Shown here one piece after another: positions 19,801 through 24,551 of a stretch of 43,125 bases of DNA. Each line of letters starts with the position of its first letter. The first letter of the stretch is position 1. The translations under genes and the position numbers were made by a program. Source of the stretch: JBDRNO01 sp043811005 (GTDB taxonomy: Bacteria > Bacteroidota > Bacteroidia > NORP154). Below the pieces are notes generated by a model. It was not told the DNA's origin. It was given only the letters and a program-made list of their open reading frames with translations, and did not search any database. The DNA lies in NCBI GenBank assembly GCA_043811005.1, contig JBDRNO010000093.1, forward strand, positions 1-43,125, in the 5' to 3' direction.

Positions 19801-20626
19801 AGGAATTGAATACTGTTAGTGTAACTACATAATCTCCGGTATCGGCAAAAGAATGGTTGGTATTGTTGCCTGTGGTTGTATCATCCGGGTTTCCGTCTCC
19901 GAAGTTCCAGATGAAAGTAGCTGCGGGGTAGTATGCGTTGAAATTCACAGAGCTTCCCGGGCAAGCGGGGTTTGGATTAATACCAAAATATGCACTTGTT
20001 GATACGGAATCACTAACTACAAGAGAATCTATTAAGGTATCGTATCCACACGTAGGAGTATTTAAGATCAAAGTTACTATCATCACACCTGTTGAATCAT
20101 AGGTATGACCAACACAATCCTCCGAAGCAGTATTACCATCCCCGAAATCCCATGAGAAGGAAGATGCCTCCCAGTTTTGGCTGCAAAAAGATATCTCATC
20201 TCCCGGGCAAATGCTGTCAGTTGACATCCAAAAATTGTTTGGTCCCTGTACCTGTATATTTTGGGATACGTTATAATAACCGAGATAATTCCAGAGTGAA
20301 TCCCAAACATCCAGTGAAGGCCAATAGTCACCGGCATTCGTATATGTGTGGGTTATTGTTGTTGTTAATGAATCCATAAAAGATGGACCGTCATCCCATC
20401 CCCACTGAAAGTAATACGCATTTGTATCCGGTGTTGTATTGGTAAAAGTAACCGTTAACGGGGCGCACCCCTGGTTGATGTCTGTTGTAAAACCTGGCTG
20501 TGAAACAGCGGGTTTTAGGTTGATAAAGAATATTAGACCGAGCATAGATATATTATATAATGTTCTCTTCACAGATCTGCTTAACGGGGAAGCAGTTAAT
20601 AATTGGCGTTTTGATAGTGTTTTCAT
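13826..20626 (-). CDS. Giant PKD/SprB-repeat surface protein with T9SS type A sorting domain (paralogue)
   Basis: 2266 residues from the ATG at 20626; an in-frame TTG at 20653 is possible but overlaps the predicted -7 box. The N-terminus is unusually long and arginine-rich before the hydrophobic core (LGLIFFINL) and ends at AVSQ. It holds 15 N-terminal PKD-like domains, mostly with the paired-cysteine pattern CPGGEVNF ... N.CGNDTT, then six SprB-type repeats (about 1362-1812), an Fn3-like region nearly identical to that of the gene at 6937, only two C-terminal PKD domains, and a type A T9SS tail (VYPNPNKGIFNLEI ... KKIVRE). Domain order matches the downstream paralogue; only domain numbers differ (15+2 against 12+5). 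The pair arose by tandem duplication. Likely a secreted surface fibre or adhesin; specific function unknown. Confidence 0.92.
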   Translation of the reverse strand: MKTLSKRQLLTASPLSRSVKRTLYNISMLGLIFFINLKPAVSQPGFTTDINQGCAPLTVTFTNTTPDTNAYYFQWGWDDGPSFMDSLTTTITHTYTNAGDYWPSLDVWDSLWNYLGYYNVSQNIQVQGPNNFWMSTDSICPGDEISFCSQNWEASSFSWDFGDGNTASEDCVGHTYDSTGVMIVTLILNTPTCGYDTLIDSLVVSDSVSTSAYFGINPNPACPGSSVNFNAYYPAATFIWNFGDGNPDDTTTGNNTNHSFADTGDYVVTLTVFNSCGNTDIKTNTVRIDTSVGFDPWSVNMNINPNPTCPDGEVNINADWGYSMYVWDYGDGSPTDTTSGNDGNYVNHIYGSVGNYPVSVIFFNSCGNDTTIYDTVYVDSSTTFDPWSVYLNLNPGSVCPGGQVGFDAAWGNMAYVWNYGDGSPTDSTYGDNANNTNHTYSSLGNYPVSVKIYNYCGNDTTLYNTVYVDSTVGFSSGEVSFNLGPNPSCPGGEVNFSTEDGYLSYVWDYGDGSPTDSTYGNESYWSSHIYANTGNYNASLKITNQCGIDTTLYATVVIDSNATFPNDPWSMNFNVNPNPSCPDGPVYLNAPSGYLAYVWDYGDGSPADSTYGKDANYTNHTYSSLGTYPVSLKITNYCGNDTILYSTVEIANNVGFPTDWFNIDVYYTPACPGEEVGFNAPWGHLAYVWNYGDGSPADSTYGDNANNSNHSYSDTGTYNISVKITNFCGMDTTIYNTVEIDNNANFPDDPGYSVNTWPDISCPGGEVYFNAPTGNLSYVWDYGDSTYTDSTSDNSSYHIYSDPGTYTFSVKITSFCGKDTTLYNTVVIDSTADFPEDLSLEFYYSPACPGQKIQLNAPSGNLSYVWDYGDGSPVVSSSDNYSTHSYSDTGTYNVSVNVTNFCGKDTTLYDKITIGENVGFPSNISLDISPNPTCPGNNVKLNAPYGYDSYMWYFGDGDSAMGSAWVNHIYDSLGSYTVSVNITNNCGIDTTLSATITVDTSAAFSEWIYFDAEPGLSCPGDLVTFYTEDLYVSYSWDFGDGDTALTTSNKIKHKYDSIGTYYASLTLTNGCGNSTTVYETIVVDTNVSTANVGFSIPFNPSCIGDEVFFSTEEGLSYTYSWDFGDNTYDTTIGAGATHIYADTGTYTATVIVTNGCGYTSTFSDVVYIDTNAVPSFDSEMFGTPGESGVAGCPGDAVLFYFMGTSDNVWDFGDGYTDVATDFLMTDMGFVVTVIMHAYDTAGTYTVKLTLINSCGNSATDSIYVTIAQNLLVNGELYIEPPIGNSGYTTCTDITFVGLGGSLFAWNFGDGNTMTTISPSVSHSYTAPGNYAVSVTITNDCGNSETYSGTVSVNAIGGPALTFTSSSDVNCNSGSDGSATVSAISGDAPFTYLWDDPAGQTTATAGNLVAGTYNVTVTDVNGCSTTSGITIDEPVPITLTTAIVEAACGTSNGSASVSPGSGTSPYTYLWSSGGTDSLESNLSAGSYTVTVTDSSGCSTSAAVNIINTGGPGISSSVNDVTCNDGADGSIDITISGVPPFTYSWSNGNTIEDINNLTAGTYTLTVTDSNGCQSSVNATVAEPTVINIGIITVNADCGQANGSAIANVSGGTTPYTYLWDDGLAQTTDTASALSANAYNVLVTDANSCTNSAVATVSNANAPTITQDNVNNISCYGASDGAINISVTSGTTPYQYFWMPVGYTTQDISNLTPGVYTLMLQDGVGCWGGTSIEITEPDSLFISTSAVDAHCGYTDGSATASVSGGTTPYYYVWSSGGTGATETGLDTGSYTITVTDANGCTAVNNVTISVNTDPQAICIVTVDTTSTKNIVVWDKPVMAMGIDSFRVYREIAGLGYAHVGSVAYDSLSEFVDTTSGVNPQTTSYRYKLSVIDSCSNESELSDYHETVHLTVNLGIPPALNLIWDNYEGFGFNYYRILRDSTGTGNFEVLDSVTSSNTTYTDPNPPTGYISYVIEVVHSTGCTSTLKAKDYNSSKSNTSSIATGSAPVSDFTADMTSILTGDTVNFTDLSVNDPTSWSWTFDGGTPSSSTVQNPTNIVYADTGCYNVTLVATNVFGSDSIAKTCYINVDTTGSAPAVNFSANIYSIVAGGSVNFTDISTNNPTSWAWTFTGGNPSSSTVQDPTNITYSAAGFYDVKLVATNAFGSDSLTETNYIEVSSVGIDEFQVSSLKFKVYPNPNKGIFNLEIYLEEKEDVKIDIFDMRGQLIYSEQTGRISGIFNKEIDLSGYRGGIYHLQVITKKGVINKKIVRE

Positions 20627-20650
20627 GATTTTGAATTTATATTTTATGTT

Positions 20651-20658
20651 CAAAAGTA
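20651..20658 (-). promoter_or_regulatory. Bacteroidota -7 element (TACTTTTG)
   Basis: Perfect TAnnTTTG match 25 bases before the ATG at 20626, inside the 45-base gap after purE. A TTTG lies further upstream, but about 27 bases away, longer than the usual spacer. The giant gene can therefore have its own promoter even though purE is on the same strand just upstream. Confidence 0.5.
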
Positions 20659-20671
20659 ATATATTTTTATT

Positions 20672-21181
20672 TTATGTTTTATATTCAAACTCAATCTTTT
20701 TTAATTCTTTATTATCTTTTAAATTTTTTTTTTTCAGAGTTTCCTTGAATGACACAATGGTTTTAAGTATCTCAGCATCACCGGTAGCCAGGATTTGAGC
20801 AGCCAGGATACCTGCATTTTTTGCTCCGTTCAGAGCTACCGTAGCAACCGGTACGCCAGAAGGCATTTGCAGTATGGATAGTATTGAATCCCATCCGTCA
20901 ATTGAGTTGGATGATTTGATGGGTACTCCAATCACTGGTAATGGGGTTAAGGCAGCGATGACACCCGGCAAATGAGCCGCTCCTCCTGCTCCTGCAATAA
21001 TAACACGAATGCCTCTTGAGTAAGCATTTTTGGCAAATTCCATTGTTTTCTCCGGTGTTCTGTGTGCGGAGAGGGCATTGATGTCAAAAGGGATTTTAAA
21101 TTCGTTAAGGATATTGGCAGCTTCCTGCATAATTGGCATATCTGAAGTGCTGCCCATGATGATGCTTACTTTTGGTTGCAT
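20672..21181 (-). CDS. purE: N5-carboxyaminoimidazole ribonucleotide mutase PurE
   Basis: 169 residues, the usual length for class I PurE. It converts N5-CAIR to CAIR in purine biosynthesis in the cytoplasm. Family motifs are clear: the N-terminal IIMGSTSDMP, SAHRTPE with the catalytic His, AGAGGAAHLPGV, and a C-terminal GAKNAGILAAQIL. ATG start at 21181. A purK partner is not in the window. The last ~25 residues are lysine-rich and include an 11-base A tract (20724-20734) that could slip, but it lies after the conserved core. purE is divergent from hpt, another purine gene, across a 184-base intergenic region. Confidence 0.96.
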   Translation of the reverse strand: MQPKVSIIMGSTSDMPIMQEAANILNEFKIPFDINALSAHRTPEKTMEFAKNAYSRGIRVIIAGAGGAAHLPGVIAALTPLPVIGVPIKSSNSIDGWDSILSILQMPSGVPVATVALNGAKNAGILAAQILATGDAEILKTIVSFKETLKKKNLKDNKELKKIEFEYKT

Positions 21182-21256
21182 GTTATTAGTTTAAAGTTTT
21201 TAGCCAGGGTCTGATCCCCTTATGGCGGAAAAGTTGTGTGTTTTTTCCGGATACGT

Positions 21257-21290
21257 TTTGCAAAAATAAGTTTATTTTGTTATATACTTG
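21257..21290 (+). promoter_or_regulatory. Possible promoter for hpt (TTTG, 22-base spacer, TATACTTG)
   Basis: TTTG at 21257-21260 and TATACTTG at 21283-21290 (one mismatch to TAnnTTTG) have a 22-base spacer, within the range for Bacteroidota promoters, and lie 76 bases before the hpt ATG. The TTTG directly abuts the candidate purE -7 box, so the two divergent promoters would overlap. Confidence 0.4.
21261..21268 (-). promoter_or_regulatory. Possible -7 element for purE (TATTTTTG)
   Basis: Perfect TAnnTTTG match on the minus strand, 80 bases before the purE start, in the purE-hpt divergent region. No good -33 element is visible. Confidence 0.4.
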
Positions 21291-21365
21291 AAGAACTTTT
21301 TTCAGTATTTTCGCGACTGGGAAACATGGAAGGCATTTATTCAGGAATAATTAACAAACATTAAT

Positions 21366-21929
21366 ATGGAAACTGATTTAAAAATGGACAGGGTTAAGAT
21401 AAAAGATAAGGAATTTGAGATTTTGTTACCATCCGGCAAAATACAAAATGCCGTTAAGGAGATGGCTGAGATGATGAATGTTGAGTTTAAAGGAAAGAAC
21501 CCATTATTTATCAGTGTTTTGAATGGTTCGTTTATTTTTGCAGCAGACCTCTTGAAAAAAATCAATATTGACTGCGGAATATCATTTGTCAAGCTCGCAT
21601 CATACGAGGGGACAGCTACAACCGGGGAGATAAAAACATTGGTAGGATTGGATGAAAACATAAAGGACAGGCTCGTAGTGATACTTGAAGATATTGTAGA
21701 TACCGGCAATACAATTGAAACATTGATCGCCCAACTGAAGGCGTTCAAACCGGCAGAGGTAAAGATTGCAACATTATTATTCAAGCCCGGTGCTTATGAA
21801 AAGGACATAAAGATCGATTATATTGCTCTCGAAGTACCCAATGATTTTCTTATCGGTTATGGATTGGATTATGATGGATTGGGGAGGAATTATGAGGAGA
21901 TATATGTTCTTGTGAAATCAGGTGATTGA
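21366..21929 (+). CDS. hpt: Hypoxanthine phosphoribosyltransferase
   Basis: 187 residues. A purine-salvage enzyme transferring phosphoribose from PRPP to hypoxanthine or guanine to give IMP or GMP. The PRPP-binding motif is intact (VVILEDIVDTGNT, about residues 97-109), preceded by ISVLNGSFIFAADL and followed by VPNDFLIGYGLDYDGLGRN, which matches the HPRT C-terminal region. ATG start. It is followed by adk after a 76-base gap filled by a short quasi-repeat. hpt and adk next to each other is a common Bacteroidota arrangement. Confidence 0.95.
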   Translation: METDLKMDRVKIKDKEFEILLPSGKIQNAVKEMAEMMNVEFKGKNPLFISVLNGSFIFAADLLKKINIDCGISFVKLASYEGTATTGEIKTLVGLDENIKDRLVVILEDIVDTGNTIETLIAQLKAFKPAEVKIATLLFKPGAYEKDIKIDYIALEVPNDFLIGYGLDYDGLGRNYEEIYVLVKSGD

Positions 21930-21998
21930 TGCTGGATGCTGGATATTGGATATTTGATATTGTTATTGTCATAGTCATCGTCATTGTCATTGTAAATC
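21928..21998 (+). repeat. Degenerate 7-base then 6-base tandem repeat
   Basis: About five units like ATGCTGG/ATATTGG (period 7) are followed by about five units like ATTGTC/ATCGTC (period 6). The tract starts at the hpt stop codon and ends just before adk. It is one of a series of such intergenic tracts in this window. Confidence 0.7.
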
Positions 21999-22005
21999 AT
22001 CTATT

Positions 22006-22584
22006 ATGTTAAACATCGTATTATTTGGCCCTCCAGGGTCAGGAAAAGGAACACAATCAATCCAGTTGAGGGACAGGTATGGGTTGATCCATCTGTCAAC
22101 AGGTGATATATTACGCAGCGAAATAGCTGCCGGAACAGATTTGGGACTTAGAGCCATGCAATTGATGGATAAGGGAGTTTTAGTTCCCGATGAAGTGGTA
22201 GTTGGAATGATCGGCTCTAAATTGGACGAAAATAACAAAGCCGGTGGTTTTATTTTTGACGGGTTCCCCAGAACCATTGCACAGGCAGAAACATTGGATG
22301 AACTGCTTGAAGATAATAATATTTCGATAACCATGGTCTTGGCGCTTGATGTAGAGGAAGAAGAGCTAGTAAAACGATTATTACACAGGGGCAAGGATTC
22401 AGGACGATCAGATGACAAAAATGAGATGATCATCCGCAACAGGATAAAGGAATACCACAACAAAACCACTCCTTTGTTAAATTATTACCAAAAGCAAAAT
22501 AAACTATCAAATGTAAAGGGAATGGGGAATATTGAGGATATTTTTGAAAGACTTTGCAACAAGGTTGAGGTTATAGTTCGGTAA
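22006..22584 (+). CDS. adk: Adenylate kinase
   Basis: 192 residues. It interconverts ATP plus AMP and two ADP. The P-loop LFGPPGSGKGTQ (about residues 5-16), the AMP-binding stretch STGDILRSEIAAGTDLG, DGFPRTIAQAE and the arginine-bearing RSDDKNEMIIRNRI are all present. The LID region is of the short form without zinc-binding cysteines, which accounts for the modest length. ATG start. In many Bacteroidota the GTPase gene obg follows closely; here three surface-protein genes (22960-28632) lie between. Confidence 0.96.
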   Translation: MLNIVLFGPPGSGKGTQSIQLRDRYGLIHLSTGDILRSEIAAGTDLGLRAMQLMDKGVLVPDEVVVGMIGSKLDENNKAGGFIFDGFPRTIAQAETLDELLEDNNISITMVLALDVEEEELVKRLLHRGKDSGRSDDKNEMIIRNRIKEYHNKTTPLLNYYQKQNKLSNVKGMGNIEDIFERLCNKVEVIVR

Positions 22585-22622
22585 AATTTATTTTCTTGCA
22601 TTTTTTGGCGGGAAATATTTTA

Positions 22623-22685
22623 ACCACCGAGTATCACAGAGGAAAAACTCTGCGGCACTCTGTGCATACCTCAGCGAACCTCTGC
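22623..22685. repeat. Degenerate CTCTGTG-type intergenic repeat
   Basis: Words related to CACAGAGG and CTCTGTG/CTCTGCGG occur in both orientations within 63 bases (ATCACAGAGG, ACTCTGCGG, ACTCTGTGC, AACCTCTGC), so the segment can fold on itself. It is GC-richer than its surroundings and resembles the other quasi-repeats of the window in style though not in motif. Confidence 0.55.
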
Positions 22686-22892
22686 TTTTAAAAAAGAGCT
22701 CAACCTTTTTGGTCCTGGCTTTACCATGTTATGCATTTAAGATTTTATTATTAACATATTAACGATAATTTTGTTGATGTTAAATTGTTTAAATAAATAA
22801 TTGTACTAAAAAACGTAAAAGATCTAATTGTTAATAAAGTAATTTTGACCAGATAAATAAGAACAGAGCTTAGTAAATTGATTTAAAAATAT

Positions 22893-22900
22893 TATTTTTG
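22893..22900 (+). promoter_or_regulatory. Bacteroidota -7 element (TATTTTTG)
   Basis: Perfect TAnnTTTG match 59 bases before the ATG at 22960. A TTG lies a little closer upstream than the usual spacer. Confidence 0.45.
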
Positions 22901-22959
22901 AAAACAAATAGCTTAGTATGCAAAAAACTTGATTATTAATAACCAAATACTCTATTACA

Positions 22960-24492
22960 ATGAAGAAAAAAAATCTAATTAAAGTTCTGATTATTAGTTT
23001 GATAATCAATTTTTTATCAAATAGTTTATTTGCCCAGCAAAATGTAGGTTTTGGAACAAACACACCTGACCCGAGTGCAATATTGGATTTGGTTGCTTCC
23101 GATAAAGGTTTGTTAATTCCCAGGGTAATACTTAATGATGCAAATACAGCCGCTCCGGTAACTTCTCCTGCAACAGGTGTGTTGATATATAATAATGGTG
23201 GAACTGAACCTGATGGATTTTGGTATTGGGATGGATCGCAGTGGGTACAGGTTGGTGCCGGAGGAAGCTCATGTGTTACACTGGATGAAGCTTATGATTG
23301 TGGGGGTAATGGAGCCGGACGTACAATTACTGCTGATAATGGCGCTGTTAAGATACAAAAAACAACCGATTACACTGATAACCATGCTTTGCATGCTACT
23401 GTTACGTCTGGTATAGTCGCCAACCCATCATCAGGGATTTATGTAGAACATAGTGGACAACAAGGAGTTGCAGTATATGGGGAAATTACAAATACAAGCA
23501 ATCTCTATAGTGCTGTTCAGGGGATTTCATCAAGCAATCAGGATGAATCTTCCGGATTATCAGGCTGGTTTACCGGGAATGCCGCAGGTTATGGTGTTTA
23601 TGGAAATAATCAAAGTAATACTGCAGGAAGCCAGGCAATATTAGGACTAAATGAAAGAGTCGCCGGTGGTTGGGGTGTTGAAGGTGCAGGATATAATGGT
23701 GTTTATGGTTGGACAAATGAGAATGTTGGCTTTGGCATAGTTGGATATAATTATGCAGGCATTGGAGGAATTGACAATAGTATTGCAGTTTACGGACAAG
23801 GTGGAACAGGTGTACAGGGAGAGACAATTTTAGGCACCGGGTTTGGTGTTTTTGGTAAAAATGTTAGTACCAGTATGGCAGATAATGACATTGCTGTTTG
23901 CGGTATGAGTAACTATGGTGCAGGGGTTTGGGGCGAAGGAGCAAATTATTTTGGAGTGGTTTCTATTGGAGACGCTTACGTACAAGGCAATCTTACTGTT
24001 ACGGGAAATCTTACTAAAGGCGGTGGAGCTTTTAAAATTGACCATCCTCAAGACCCGGAAAATAAATATCTGATTCATAGTTTTGTAGAAAGTCCTGATA
24101 TGATGAATATTTATAATGGAAATGTAATACTTGATAACAATGGAGAAACAACAGTGGAATTGCCAGACTATAACGAAGTGTTAAATATTGATTTTAAATA
24201 CCAGCTCACTCCTGTTGGATCATCAATGCCAAATTTATATATAGCCGAAGAAGTACAAAATAATTCTTTTAAAATAGCAGGTGGTGTCCCAAATAAAAAA
24301 GTAAGCTGGCAAATAACAGGAATAAGAAACGATAAATGGGCACAAAAATACAGGATCATTCCTGAATTGGAAAAGGAAAATAAATATAAAGGAAAATATT
24401 TACACCCCGAACTATATGGTAAATCTATTGAAGATGCAATGATTAAACCTTTATTTACTGGTCCTGCAAAAACAAATACATTAGTAAAGTGA
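22960..24492 (+). CDS. Secreted GVYG-repeat protein with conserved C-terminal domain
   Basis: 510 residues. A signal peptide ends at SLFAQ near residue 26. Then comes VGFGTNTPDPSAILDL and a DKGLLIPRV segment, an opening found in many Bacteroidota secreted proteins. The middle (about residues 130-340) is rich in loose GVYG, GVFG and GIVGY repeats, suggesting a beta-helix or fibre. The last ~150 residues (start GGAFKIDHPQDPENKYL, then SFVESPDMMNIYNGN, then VSWQITGIR) form a conserved tail I have seen in hypothetical proteins of several phyla, without known function. No T9SS type A or B tail is visible, so the export route after the signal peptide is unclear. It starts a plus-strand run with the type B protein and PorP/SprF gene downstream. 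Confidence 0.85.
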   Translation: MKKKNLIKVLIISLIINFLSNSLFAQQNVGFGTNTPDPSAILDLVASDKGLLIPRVILNDANTAAPVTSPATGVLIYNNGGTEPDGFWYWDGSQWVQVGAGGSSCVTLDEAYDCGGNGAGRTITADNGAVKIQKTTDYTDNHALHATVTSGIVANPSSGIYVEHSGQQGVAVYGEITNTSNLYSAVQGISSSNQDESSGLSGWFTGNAAGYGVYGNNQSNTAGSQAILGLNERVAGGWGVEGAGYNGVYGWTNENVGFGIVGYNYAGIGGIDNSIAVYGQGGTGVQGETILGTGFGVFGKNVSTSMADNDIAVCGMSNYGAGVWGEGANYFGVVSIGDAYVQGNLTVTGNLTKGGGAFKIDHPQDPENKYLIHSFVESPDMMNIYNGNVILDNNGETTVELPDYNEVLNIDFKYQLTPVGSSMPNLYIAEEVQNNSFKIAGGVPNKKVSWQITGIRNDKWAQKYRIIPELEKENKYKGKYLHPELYGKSIEDAMIKPLFTGPAKTNTLVK

Positions 24493-24551
24493 AAATATTG
24501 AAAAAAACAAAGTGTTTATAGACTGCTTATTTATCTAAAATATTGTAAATA

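Larger units (their letters stand above)
22585..22959. other. 375-base intergenic region between adk and the GVYG-repeat protein
   Basis: No credible gene. It holds a degenerate repeat at 22623-22685, an AT-rich stretch, and a candidate -7 element at 22893-22900. The only open frame of note on the minus strand runs antisense into the next gene and has no recognisable motif. Confidence 0.7.

Noticed and set aside
20627..20653. TTG start for the second PKD giant
   Set aside because: Lies within the predicted -7 element and extends an already long N-terminus; the ATG at 20626 is more likely.
21341..21784. 147-codon open frame antisense to hpt
   Set aside because: Covers the conserved hpt gene, lacks recognisable motifs, and its serine- and leucine-rich make-up is a by-product of the coding strand.
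21987..22469. 160-codon open frame antisense to adk
   Set aside because: Shadow of adk; serine runs derive from the coding strand; no family signature.
22824..23063. Minus-strand open frame before the GVYG-repeat protein
   Set aside because: Overlaps the signal-peptide region of a clear gene and is made of AT-rich sequence.
22960..24492. Phage tail-fibre interpretation of the GVYG-repeat protein
   Set aside because: It has a signal peptide, a typical Bacteroidota secreted-protein opening, and no phage genes nearby.
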